Shown: positions 1 to 7,366 of the stretch, in pieces
Layout: every line of letters starts with the position of its first letter
Position numbering within the stretch: position 1 is the stretch's first letter
Assembly (NCBI GenBank): GCA_964368965.1
Contig: CAYJDR010000045.1
Coordinates: forward strand, 1-16,687
Direction of reading: 5' to 3'
Source of the DNA: CAYJDR01 sp964368965
GTDB lineage: Bacteria; Chrysiogenota; Deferribacteres; Deferribacterales; Mucispirillaceae
Length of the DNA: 16,687 nucleotides
The notes under the pieces: model-generated
Told to the model about the DNA's origin: nothing
The model's database searches: none
Seen by the model: the letters and a program-made list of their open reading frames with translations, nothing else
Program-made: the position numbers and the translations under genes

Positions 1-134
1 ACAAATTCACGGAGTTCTTTTGCGATATTTTCATCGTCGAAAACGATTGCGATTGTTTCGATATTTTGGTTTTGAAGCGACTTGATGGCGAGTTTAGGTA
101 ACTCGCCACCGCCGCACATTACTGCTACTTTCAT
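1..134 (-). CDS. lpxI: LpxI-like UDP-2,3-diacylglucosamine pyrophosphatase, N-terminal part (runs off the window)
   Basis: Only the first 44 codons are inside the window, from an ATG at 132-134 reading leftward. The peptide starts MKVAVMCGGGELPKLAIKSL, followed by a second hydrophobic strand (ETIAIVF). A short strand, a glycine-rich turn and then E-L-P is the usual opening of the LpxI (DUF1009) family. LpxI hydrolyses UDP-2,3-diacylglucosamine to lipid X in the lipid A pathway, at the inner face of the cytoplasmic membrane. The start lies 6 bases after the carB stop codon with no good Shine-Dalgarno, so it is probably the third cistron of the carAB operon and translated by coupling. The catalytic region is not visible. 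Another small Rossmann-like protein with a similar N-terminus cannot be excluded, so the family call is moderate. Confidence 0.55.
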   Translation of the reverse strand, partial: MKVAVMCGGGELPKLAIKSLQNQNIETIAIVFDDENIAKELREF

Positions 135-140
135 TAAGTA

Positions 141-3100
141 TTATTTACGCTTCAAATTGTTTGCTAATTGTCTGTGGTATTCTTGGATACTGTAGACTTC
201 CATTCTGCCTTCGAAGTCGTTATTTTTCAAGCCTTCGACAGCTATCCTGAACGCTTCTAAAGTTGTAGTGATAGGTGTTCTAGCCATTACAGCGCCAGAA
301 CGCATAAGCACGTCATCTTCCCTAGCAGTTGCACCCGGCTCAAGCGAGTTTACAATCCATTGGATTTTGCCTTCTTTCAACAAGTCAAGAACGCTTGGTC
401 TGCCTTGTGAAATCCTGAACACAGCGTTACACTCGATGCCGTTATCATACAACAATTTACCAGTACCACTTGTAGCGTATAGGTTAAAGCCCATGTCAGC
501 AAGTTGTTTGATGTATGGTAGTGCTTCTTGTTTATCTTCGTCACGGATAGCAAGGAAGATGTTGCCAGATGTTGGCACAGCGTCGTTTGCAGCCATTTGT
601 GATTTCAAGTAAGCGATACCGCTATCATAGTCGATACCCATAACTTCGCCTGTAGACTTCATCTCTGGTGAAAGAGTGATGTCGTTGCCAGGGAATTTAG
701 AGAATGGGAATACCGCTTCTTTAAATGCTGTGTATGGAATAGTCACTTCTTTTGTGAACTCTTGCTCAACAAGTGATTGTCCAACCATGCAAAGTGCAGC
801 TTTCTTCGCCAAAGGTACGCCGATTGCTTTTGAAACAAACGGAACTGTACGAGATGCACGAGGGTTTACTTCGATAACGTAAACTTCTTCGTTTTTCACT
901 GCGAATTGGATATTGATTAAGCCACAAACGTTTAGCTCTTTTGCAAGTGCTGTCGATTGCTCTCTGATTTTGTCCATAACGGCTTCGCTCAAGTTCCTAG
1001 GTGGAATTGAACATGCAGAGTCGCCAGAGTGGATACCAGCAGGCTCGACGTGTTGCATAATAGCGCCGATAACTGTGTTTGTGCCGTCAGATATAAAGTC
1101 AACGTCAACTTCTGTAGCGTTTTCTAAGAAGTGGTCGATAAGTACAGGTTTACCTTCGGCAACGATAGCTGCTTGTTCAACGAATTTTCTGAGCTGTTCT
1201 TCGTTATAAACGATAACCATTGCACGTCCGCCAAGTACGAAAGAAGGGCGAACAAGTACAGGGTATTCAATCCTTTTAACGATTTCAATAGCCTCTTCAA
1301 CAGAAGTTGCCATGCCACCAGCAGGTTGTTTTAAGTTAAGTTTATCAGCCATTTGCAAGAAGTCGTCACGATCTTCAGCACGTGCGATACTCTCAGGTGA
1401 TGTACCGATGATGTTTACGCCAGCTTTTTTCAAGTCAGCTGCTAAGTTTAGTGGAGTTTGCCCACCGAACTGAACGATAGCACCGTGGCACTCTTCACGT
1501 CTGTATATGTGTAGGATATCTTCGAGTGTTAATGGCTCGAAATATAGTTTGTCGCTTGTGTCGTAGTCTGTAGAAACTGTTTCAGGGTTTGAGTTTACCA
1601 TGATTGTTTCATAGCCGTTGTCACGTAGTGCGAAAGCGGCGTGAACACAGCAATAGTCGAACTCGATACCTTGACCAATCCTGTTTGGACCACCACCGAT
1701 AATCATGATAGATTTTTTGTCAGATTTCTTTACAGGCTCGTCATATTCGCTATAAGATGAGTAGTAGTAAGGTGTAACCGCTTCAAACTCACCAGCGCAT
1801 GTGTCAACAAGTCCGAATGATGGAACGATGTTGTTTTCAAAACGGAACTCACGAACTTCTTGCTCTGTTTTGCCTAAAATGTATGCGATTTGTCTATCTG
1901 AAAAGCCATTGATTTTAGCTTGGCGGATAGCATCTGTTTCTAATTTTATATCTTTTTCAGATTTAACGATAGCATCGAAGTGGCGTAGGAAATATCTGTC
2001 CATTGCACATAATTCGTGGATATCTTCAACAGTTAAACCACGCTTAAATGCTTCGTAGATTGTGAACATTCTGTCAGCGTGTGGGCGAGTGATTTCAGCT
2101 TTCAATGTTTCCATATCCATTTCTTCAAACTTGCCGTTTTTGCCGTCAGCACCGAAACCAGCTCTGCCTGTTTCAAGCGAGCGTAATGCTTTTTGGAACG
2201 ATTGCTTGAAGCTTCTGCCGATAGCCATAGCCTCACCAACAGACTTCATCTGTGTGCCTAAAGTTGTGTTAGTTGATGGGAACTTCTCAAAAGTAAATCT
2301 AGGAACTTTTGTCACAACGTAGTCGATAGAAGGCTCGAAACAACCAGGAGTAGTGCCTGTGATGTCGTTTACGATTTCATCTAATGTGTAGCCGATTGCA
2401 AGCAATGTAGCAACTTTTGCGATAGGGAAACCAGTCGCTTTAGAAGCTAATGCACTTGAACGAGAAACACGAGGGTTCATCTCGATAACAATTTGTCTGC
2501 CGTCTGCTGGGTTTACTGCCCATTGAACGTTTGAGCCACCAGTTTCAACGCCAATCGCACGCATAACTTTTAGCGAGTTGTCACGCATGATTTGGTATTC
2601 TTTATCAGAAAGCGTTTGAGCAGGTGCAACTGTGATAGAGTCGCCTGTGTGTACGCCCATTGGGTCAACGTTTTCGATAGAACATACGATAACGCAGTTG
2701 TCGTTTTTATCACGAATAACTTCAAGCTCGTACTCTTTCCAACCGAGTAGCGATTCTTCAACAAGTACTTCTGAAGTTGGGCTTGCATCTAGTCCACGTG
2801 AAACGATTTCTTCAAACTCTTGCTCGTCATATGCAATACCGCCACCTGTACCACCAAGTGTGAACCCTGGGCGGATAATTTGTGGCCATTTACCAATCAT
2901 CTTAGAGATAGATTTTGCTTCTGCAAGTGTGTGTGCAGAGCCAGATACTGGAAGCTCAAGCCCGATAGATGTCATGCATTCTTTAAATAGTTGCCTATCT
3001 TCTGCACGGTTGATAACATCGGCTTTAGCACCGATAAGTTCAACGTGGTATCTAGCAAGGATACCTTTTTCAGATAACTCCATTGCTAAGTTTAGGGCAG

Positions 3101-3380
3101 TTTGTCCGCCTAAAGTTGGCAGCAGGGCATCAGGGCGTTCACGACGTATAATTTCATGAACGATATCAACACTTAATGGTTCGATATATGTTCTGTCTGC
3201 AAACTCAGGGTCTGTCATAATTGTGGCAGGGTTAGAGTTTACGAGTACAACTTCGTATCCTTCGCTTTTCAAGACTTTACAAGCTTGTACGCCTGAGTAG
3301 TCAAATTCACAGCCTTGACCAATTTGGATTGGACCAGAGCCGATTAACATTATTTTTTTTATATCATTACGCTTTGGCAT
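141..3380 (-). CDS. carB: Carbamoyl-phosphate synthase large subunit
   Basis: The protein has 1079 residues, the usual full length for CarB. With CarA it makes carbamoyl phosphate from bicarbonate, glutamine-derived ammonia and two ATP in the cytoplasm, feeding pyrimidine and arginine synthesis. The two homologous ATP-grasp halves are clear. The first begins at residues 14-23 (GSGPIQIGQG) and makes carboxyphosphate. The second begins at residues 559-571 (MIIGGGPNRIGQG) and makes carbamoyl phosphate. Between them (about 400-555) is the oligomerisation region, and from about residue 940 (NIFLAIRDEDK) a methylglyoxal-synthase-like allosteric domain runs to the end. The paired N-S-N-P-A-T and N-S-N-P-E-T motifs and the two G-G-Q-T motifs are intact. 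It starts 25 bases after the carA stop codon, behind a purine-rich GAGGA, so it is cotranscribed with carA. No truncation or frameshift is seen. Confidence 0.97.
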   Translation of the reverse strand: MPKRNDIKKIMLIGSGPIQIGQGCEFDYSGVQACKVLKSEGYEVVLVNSNPATIMTDPEFADRTYIEPLSVDIVHEIIRRERPDALLPTLGGQTALNLAMELSEKGILARYHVELIGAKADVINRAEDRQLFKECMTSIGLELPVSGSAHTLAEAKSISKMIGKWPQIIRPGFTLGGTGGGIAYDEQEFEEIVSRGLDASPTSEVLVEESLLGWKEYELEVIRDKNDNCVIVCSIENVDPMGVHTGDSITVAPAQTLSDKEYQIMRDNSLKVMRAIGVETGGSNVQWAVNPADGRQIVIEMNPRVSRSSALASKATGFPIAKVATLLAIGYTLDEIVNDITGTTPGCFEPSIDYVVTKVPRFTFEKFPSTNTTLGTQMKSVGEAMAIGRSFKQSFQKALRSLETGRAGFGADGKNGKFEEMDMETLKAEITRPHADRMFTIYEAFKRGLTVEDIHELCAMDRYFLRHFDAIVKSEKDIKLETDAIRQAKINGFSDRQIAYILGKTEQEVREFRFENNIVPSFGLVDTCAGEFEAVTPYYYSSYSEYDEPVKKSDKKSIMIIGGGPNRIGQGIEFDYCCVHAAFALRDNGYETIMVNSNPETVSTDYDTSDKLYFEPLTLEDILHIYRREECHGAIVQFGGQTPLNLAADLKKAGVNIIGTSPESIARAEDRDDFLQMADKLNLKQPAGGMATSVEEAIEIVKRIEYPVLVRPSFVLGGRAMVIVYNEEQLRKFVEQAAIVAEGKPVLIDHFLENATEVDVDFISDGTNTVIGAIMQHVEPAGIHSGDSACSIPPRNLSEAVMDKIREQSTALAKELNVCGLINIQFAVKNEEVYVIEVNPRASRTVPFVSKAIGVPLAKKAALCMVGQSLVEQEFTKEVTIPYTAFKEAVFPFSKFPGNDITLSPEMKSTGEVMGIDYDSGIAYLKSQMAANDAVPTSGNIFLAIRDEDKQEALPYIKQLADMGFNLYATSGTGKLLYDNGIECNAVFRISQGRPSVLDLLKEGKIQWIVNSLEPGATAREDDVLMRSGAVMARTPITTTLEAFRIAVEGLKNNDFEGRMEVYSIQEYHRQLANNLKRK

Positions 3381-3405
3381 TGTTGAATATCCTCTTACTT
3401 AATTA

Positions 3406-4485
3406 TTATTTGTTAAGCAGTTGCCTAAATGTTTTAAACAAGTACATCGAGTCGTTAGGCCCAGGAGCCGCTTCTGGATGGTACTGAACAGCTGCGATAG
3501 GTAACGTTTTGTGTCTGAAGCCTTCGAGTGTGTTGTCGTTTAGGTTAATATGCGTAATTTCAAAGTCGCTACTGAGTGACTCTGGCTTGATAGCAAAGTT
3601 GTGGTTTTGGCTAGTGATTTCAACTGTGCCGTCAATCAAGTTTTTAACAGGGTGGTTGCAACCGTGGTGACCGAACTTTAAACGGTAACAATCAGCACCA
3701 TGTGCGATTGCAAGTAGCTGGTGACCAAGGCAGATACCCATAGTAGGTAACTTCGATGAAATGATTTTCACTTGCTCGATAACGCTCGTCAACGCTTGCG
3801 GATCGGCAGGGCCATTCGATAAAAATACGCCATCTGGTTTAAGCGCAAAAACTTCTTCCGCAGTAGTGTGTGCTGGAACAACAGTAACTTTCATGTTTTG
3901 CTGAGCCATCATGCGTAAGATGTTGTATTTAATGCCGAAATCGTATGCAACGATATGCACATCGCCTTCTTCGCTCCATACATATGGTTTGTCAACTGTT
4001 ACTTTTGATGCATAGTCTTGGTTGTCAAGTCCTTCCCAGTTTGCAGCGATTTTAACAGCTTCTTCAGGCGTGATATCGTCATCAGATGCTTTGATGTATG
4101 CGCTCATGCAACCGCTACTTCTAAGTTTGATAACGAGTTTACGAACGTCGATATCGTATAGACAAGGAACGTTGTGCCTTTCAAGCAATTCATGGAAAGA
4201 CTCTTCAGAGCGGTAGTTTGAAGGCTCATTAAGGCCTTGTAAAATCATACCGTTTAGGAACAAGCCACGTGATTCCATATCATCTTTGTTACAGCCGTAG
4301 TTACCAACTTCTGCTGTTGTTAATGCAACGATTTGCCCAGCGTATGATGGGTCAGTTGCTACTTCTTGATAGCCTGTCATGCCTGTGTTGAAGACTGCTT
4401 CTCCGACACAGTCACGCTTTGCTCCAGCAGATTTGCCGTAAAAAATAGTACCATCGGACAAAGCGAGAAAATGTTTTTTCGTCAT
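3406..4485 (-). CDS. carA: Carbamoyl-phosphate synthase small (glutaminase) subunit
   Basis: The protein has 359 residues, normal for CarA. It hydrolyses glutamine and channels ammonia to CarB. The N-terminal half is the CarA-specific domain (FNTGMTGYQEVATDPSYAGQ around residues 32-51). The C-terminal half is a class I glutamine amidotransferase domain with the nucleophile Cys252 in MGICLGHQ and the catalytic His336 and Glu338 in QYHPE. The stretch LSNGPADP (223-230) is the usual CarA motif. The ATG lies 8 bases after AAAGGGT, a fair ribosome-binding site. It is the first gene of the carA-carB(-lpxI-like) operon and has about 380 bases of non-coding DNA upstream with candidate promoters and a leader hairpin. 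All key residues are present. Confidence 0.97.
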   Translation of the reverse strand: MTKKHFLALSDGTIFYGKSAGAKRDCVGEAVFNTGMTGYQEVATDPSYAGQIVALTTAEVGNYGCNKDDMESRGLFLNGMILQGLNEPSNYRSEESFHELLERHNVPCLYDIDVRKLVIKLRSSGCMSAYIKASDDDITPEEAVKIAANWEGLDNQDYASKVTVDKPYVWSEEGDVHIVAYDFGIKYNILRMMAQQNMKVTVVPAHTTAEEVFALKPDGVFLSNGPADPQALTSVIEQVKIISSKLPTMGICLGHQLLAIAHGADCYRLKFGHHGCNHPVKNLIDGTVEITSQNHNFAIKPESLSSDFEITHINLNDNTLEGFRHKTLPIAAVQYHPEAAPGPNDSMYLFKTFRQLLNK

Positions 4486-4521
4486 AATCTAATACCCTTT
4501 TTGTTTCGTTTATATCTCTCA

Positions 4522-4550
4522 CACTATGCTGTGAAAACCATGCCATAGTG
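4522..4550 (-). promoter_or_regulatory. Hairpin in the carA leader
   Basis: A perfect 7-bp inverted repeat, CACTATG at 4522-4528 and CATAGTG at 4544-4550, encloses a 15-base loop that can itself form two or three more pairs. It lies in the untranslated leader, downstream of both candidate carA promoters and about 35 bases before the start codon. No run of T follows it on the transcribed strand, so it is not an intrinsic terminator. It could be an operator or an RNA element controlling carAB. I do not recognise a known pyrimidine attenuator such as a PyrR site. Confidence 0.4.
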
Positions 4551-4573
4551 ACTCTTTACTAAGTTTGCACGCT

Positions 4574-4603
4574 ATAATATTGTAGCACAAAAACGTGCTT
4601 CAA
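4574..4603 (-). promoter_or_regulatory. Candidate proximal carA promoter (sigma70 type)
   Basis: Reading the minus strand, TTGAAG (4598-4603) is followed after 18 bases by TATTAT (4574-4579), giving a predicted start near 4567 and a leader of about 80 bases to carA. The spacer contains a small inverted repeat, GCAC-N6-GTGC, that could be an operator. The plus strand reads TATAAT here, but no plus-strand gene follows. Confidence 0.4.
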
Positions 4604-4641
4604 ATTATATTACACACGTACGTTTTAATTTAATACTTAGA

Positions 4642-4687
4642 ATGATTTTTTGCAAGAACTAGTTTGAAAAAATTTATGATTTTTTGC
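4642..4687. repeat. 12-bp direct repeat upstream of carA
   Basis: ATGATTTTTTGC occurs at 4642-4653 and again at 4676-4687, 34 bases apart start to start (about three helical turns). The pair lies between the two candidate carA promoters, so it could be a tandem regulator-binding site. The T-run makes chance recurrence less unlikely than the length suggests. Confidence 0.4.
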
Positions 4688-4706
4688 CAATAGCTCAAAA
4701 CGATTG

Positions 4707-4735
4707 AATATACAGCATGTGTTTTGAAAATGCAA
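4707..4735 (-). promoter_or_regulatory. Candidate distal carA promoter (sigma70 type)
   Basis: On the minus strand, TTGCAT (4730-4735) and TATATT (4707-4712) are separated by exactly 17 bases. It sits just beyond the glnN terminator and points at carA, with a leader of about 215 bases. Such matches are not rare in AT-rich DNA. Confidence 0.35.
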
Positions 4736-4754
4736 GAATTTTCTTTTGAAATGT

Positions 4755-4785
4755 CAAATAAAAAACGAGGGCTTTTACACCCTCG
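4755..4785 (-). terminator. Intrinsic terminator of glnN
   Basis: On the minus strand a GC-rich 6-bp stem, CGAGGG/CCCTCG (4766-4771 with 4780-4785, 8-base loop), is followed at once by a run of T (TTTTTTATTT). It lies about 80 bases past the glnN stop codon and separates glnN from the carA promoters. The rest of the 378-bp gap between glnN and carA is AT-rich with no credible gene. Confidence 0.85.
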
Positions 4786-4863
4786 CTTCCAACATTAATA
4801 AATAGAGCTAGTACCGTGATACTATTCTAATTCTTATTTTTTAATTATACCCTTATCCAAATA

Positions 4864-6981
4864 TTAGTAGATGAATAACATCTCTCTGTATTTAGGTAGT
4901 GGCCATTCAGCATCGTCAATCATTGTTTCCCAAGTGTCGACCTCGTTCCTTAATTTAGCCATAGCGTCTAAAATGATTTCATGCTCATCAGATAAAGCTA
5001 ATTTCAAGCCTGAAATACTTTTCTTTAGGTTGTCTAAGTGCATGCAGATTTTTTCAGCATATTCTTTATAAGTGTCGCCGCCGATTAAGTCTTTAGCTAA
5101 AGCGTATGATGATGCTGCACGCTCAAATGTTTTGATAGCTAATGGGAGTATCATTGTAGTTGCGATATCAAGTGCGATTTCGCCCTCGATTTTAATTTTC
5201 TTGTGGTATTCTTCAGAGAAGATTTCATACCTTGATTCAAGCTCTACTTCGCTCAATACGCCATATTTTGCAAACAATTCAGCGTTAGCTTTGTTTTTGT
5301 ATGCTTTGATAGCTTCCATAGTTGAACGGTTGTTAGGTAGGCCACGTTTAGCAGCTTCCTCAACCCACTCTTGAGTGTAGTTGTCGCCGTTGAAGATGAT
5401 TTGTTTGTTATCAGCGATGATTTTTTGTAGAATTTTTTGTAGTTCAGTATTGAAGTTTTCGCCTTTTTTATCTTCTAATAAGCTCGCAACATAATCAAGC
5501 GATTCTGCAACGATTGTGTTGATAACAACGTTTACGCCAGCGCAAGATTGGCTAGAGCCAGGTGCACGGAATTCAAACTTGTTACCTGTGAATGCGAATG
5601 GGCTAGTTCTGTTTCTATCAGTCGAGTCTTTTGGTAGCGGTGGTAAAGTGTCAGCACCGATGTTGATGAAGCCACCTTTACGGCTAGATGTAGCGCCACC
5701 TTGCTCAATTTGCTCGATGATGTCGTTTAGTTGGTCGCCTAAGAATATAGATACAATCGCTGGTGGAGCTTCGTTTGCACCAAGTCTGTGGTCGTTACCA
5801 GCATAGGCAGTAGATGCACGCATCAAGTCGCCATGTAGGTTAACTGCCCTAATAATAGATGTTAATACAGTTAAGAAGATAGCGTTTTGGTGTGGGTTAT
5901 CGCTTGGGTCAAGCAAGTTTTGTTTGCCGTATGCGATAGACCAGTTGTTATGTTTACCAGAGCCGTTTACGCCAGCGAATGGTTTTTCGTGTAATAAGCA
6001 AACTAAGTCATACTTTGCTGCAACTTGTTGTAAAGTGCTCATAACTAGCATGTTATGGTCAACCGATAAGTTTAACTCTTCAAATAGAGGAGCAAGCTCG
6101 AATTGTGCTGGAGCAACTTCGTTATGGCGAGTTTTTGCAGGGATACCAAGCACCCATAGTTCTTTCTCAACATCTGTCATGAAGTTGAGTATACGTGTTT
6201 TGATTGAGCCAAAGTAGTGGTCTTCAAGTTGTTGGTGTTTCGCAGGTGATGCACCGAAAATTGTTCTGCCAGTTTGGATCAAGTCAGGGCGGCGTAAGTA
6301 GAATTGTTTATCAATTAAGAAATATTCTTGCTCAGGCCCAAGTGTTACAGTAACAAGGCTTTCTGGTAAGCCGAAGCAATCCATTAAGCGTTTAACAGAT
6401 TTTTTCAACGCTTGCATAGAGCGTAATAGTGGAGTTTTTTTATCTAATGCTTCGCCTGTGTATGCGCAGAAGATTGTAGGGATACATAATGTAGCGCCGT
6501 TTCCGTGGCGTCTGATAAACGCTGGGCTTGTTGGGTCCCAAGCTGTGTAGCCACGTGCTTCAAATGTGTGGCGCAATCCACCAGATGGGAAGCTCGAAGC
6601 ATCAGGCTCGCCTTGGCTTAGGTTTTGCCCAGAGAAAGACATGATAGCGTTGTCGATTGAGCGTGGGTCAAGGAATGAGTCATGCTTTTCAGCAGTGCCG
6701 CCAGTTAAAGGTTGGAACCAATGTGTAAAGTGAGTAGCGCCTCTGTCTAATGCCCATGCTTTTAAACCATGTGCAACGTCGCCAGCGATAGACGCATCTA
6801 ATGTTGTGCCTTTGCTCATTGTGTCTAACAATTTTGCAGAAACTGCTTTTGGTAAGTATTTTAAGATAGCTGTTTTACCGAATACGTCTTCCCCATATGA
6901 GTTTAAATCAAACTCTTTGTAAGCGATTGGCGTATCACTTCTCTCGGCAATATTTTTAATGGCATCAAATCTGCTGTTCAT
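4864..6981 (-). CDS. glnN: Glutamine synthetase type III
   Basis: The protein has 705 residues, typical of the large GSIII class (about 700-730) rather than the ~450-470 of GSI. It condenses glutamate and ammonia with ATP to give glutamine, in the cytoplasm. Recognisable GSIII stretches in order are SFPSGGLRHTFEARGYTAWD (residues 130-149), GPEQEY (215-220), NEVAPAQFE (287-295, metal-binding region), NGSGKHNNWS (339-348, ATP/glutamate region) and DRNRTSPFAFTGNKFEFR (455-472). The ATG follows GGGG by 7 bases. It stands alone, divergent from gltBD and closed by its own terminator. Its upstream DNA carries a near-consensus sigma54 promoter, which suggests nitrogen-responsive expression. The GSI adenylylation loop is not expected in this class, so control is probably at transcription. 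No damage is seen. Confidence 0.96.
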   Translation of the reverse strand: MNSRFDAIKNIAERSDTPIAYKEFDLNSYGEDVFGKTAILKYLPKAVSAKLLDTMSKGTTLDASIAGDVAHGLKAWALDRGATHFTHWFQPLTGGTAEKHDSFLDPRSIDNAIMSFSGQNLSQGEPDASSFPSGGLRHTFEARGYTAWDPTSPAFIRRHGNGATLCIPTIFCAYTGEALDKKTPLLRSMQALKKSVKRLMDCFGLPESLVTVTLGPEQEYFLIDKQFYLRRPDLIQTGRTIFGASPAKHQQLEDHYFGSIKTRILNFMTDVEKELWVLGIPAKTRHNEVAPAQFELAPLFEELNLSVDHNMLVMSTLQQVAAKYDLVCLLHEKPFAGVNGSGKHNNWSIAYGKQNLLDPSDNPHQNAIFLTVLTSIIRAVNLHGDLMRASTAYAGNDHRLGANEAPPAIVSIFLGDQLNDIIEQIEQGGATSSRKGGFINIGADTLPPLPKDSTDRNRTSPFAFTGNKFEFRAPGSSQSCAGVNVVINTIVAESLDYVASLLEDKKGENFNTELQKILQKIIADNKQIIFNGDNYTQEWVEEAAKRGLPNNRSTMEAIKAYKNKANAELFAKYGVLSEVELESRYEIFSEEYHKKIKIEGEIALDIATTMILPLAIKTFERAASSYALAKDLIGGDTYKEYAEKICMHLDNLKKSISGLKLALSDEHEIILDAMAKLRNEVDTWETMIDDAEWPLPKYREMLFIY

Positions 6982-7025
6982 TTTTTTCCCCTTATAAAGT
7001 TATTAGTTTTATTTTGATATTTTCT

Positions 7026-7054
7026 ATTATGCAATTATCATGCCAATTTGTAAA
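7026..7054 (-). promoter_or_regulatory. glnN promoter: sigma54 site overlapped by a sigma70-like site
   Basis: On the minus strand TTGGCATGATAATTGCA (7030-7046) matches the sigma54 consensus YTGGCACG-N4-TTGCW with one mismatch (T for C after GGCA). It has the required 10-base gap between the GG and GC dinucleotides. The predicted start is near 7019, giving a leader of about 38 bases. The same DNA also reads TTTACA (7049-7054), 17 bases, CATAAT (7026-7031), a good sigma70 promoter. Either or both may be used. Confidence 0.7.
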
Positions 7055-7076
7055 GCTTGATTTTACGTTGGAAGTT

Positions 7077-7090
7077 TTACAAAATTGTAA
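7077..7090. promoter_or_regulatory. Dyad TTACA-N4-TGTAA, glnN side
   Basis: TTACAAAATTGTAA is a perfect 5-bp inverted repeat with a 4-base centre, and the dyad extends outward to TTTTACAA-N2-TTGTAAAA (7075-7092). It is centred about 64 bases upstream of the predicted glnN start. A second dyad with identical arms and spacing lies before gltB at 7339-7352. Confidence 0.4.
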
Positions 7091-7232
7091 AAAAGTTTAA
7101 TTGATGTTTACGTTTTTGAAAAAGAAACATTATAAATTTGTCATGTGAAAAATGTATTAATTATATTTTTTTATGCTTAAATTGCAAATTTTCATTATTA
7201 TTTATCATAAAAAAACAAAATAAGTGAATTTT

Positions 7233-7262
7233 TTGTTTTACTTTTCTGAAAAAGTATATTAT
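7233..7262 (+). promoter_or_regulatory. Candidate gltBD promoter
   Basis: TTGTTT (7233-7238) is followed after 16 bases by TATATT (7255-7260), or after 18 bases by TATTAT (7257-7262). This would give a gltB leader of about 100 bases. It is the best spaced pair I found, but the region is so AT-rich that other choices are possible. The remainder of the 385-bp divergent region 6982-7366 holds no credible gene. Confidence 0.25.
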
Positions 7263-7338
7263 AACTAACATCACAACAATTAGAACATATTTGAAAAACG
7301 TTTTAATTTTTATAAAAAAATACAATTAACTAATATAG

Positions 7339-7352
7339 TTACAATAATGTAA
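7339..7352. promoter_or_regulatory. Dyad TTACA-N4-TGTAA, gltB side
   Basis: TTACAATAATGTAA has the same arms and the same 4-base spacing as the dyad at 7077-7090. It ends two bases before the gltB ribosome-binding site (AGAGAAGGA, 7352-7360), where a bound protein would block transcription elongation or ribosome access. An overlapping weaker dyad TAACTA-N3-TAGTTA lies at 7327-7341. Confidence 0.4.
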
Positions 7353-7366
7353 GAGAAGGAAATTCA

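Noticed and set aside
2632..3159. Open frame of 175 codons on the plus strand inside carB
   Set aside because: It is serine/proline-rich and low in complexity, as expected from the reverse complement of a coding frame. carB is unmistakable here.
4552..4578. Plus-strand TATAAT at 4573-4578 with TTTACT upstream
   Set aside because: No plus-strand gene follows for 2.8 kb. The match is the other strand of the minus-strand carA promoter.
7047..7366. NifA upstream sites (TGT-N10-ACA) for glnN or gltB
   Set aside because: I checked each TGT in the upstream part (about 7047-7160) for ACA at the right spacing and found none.
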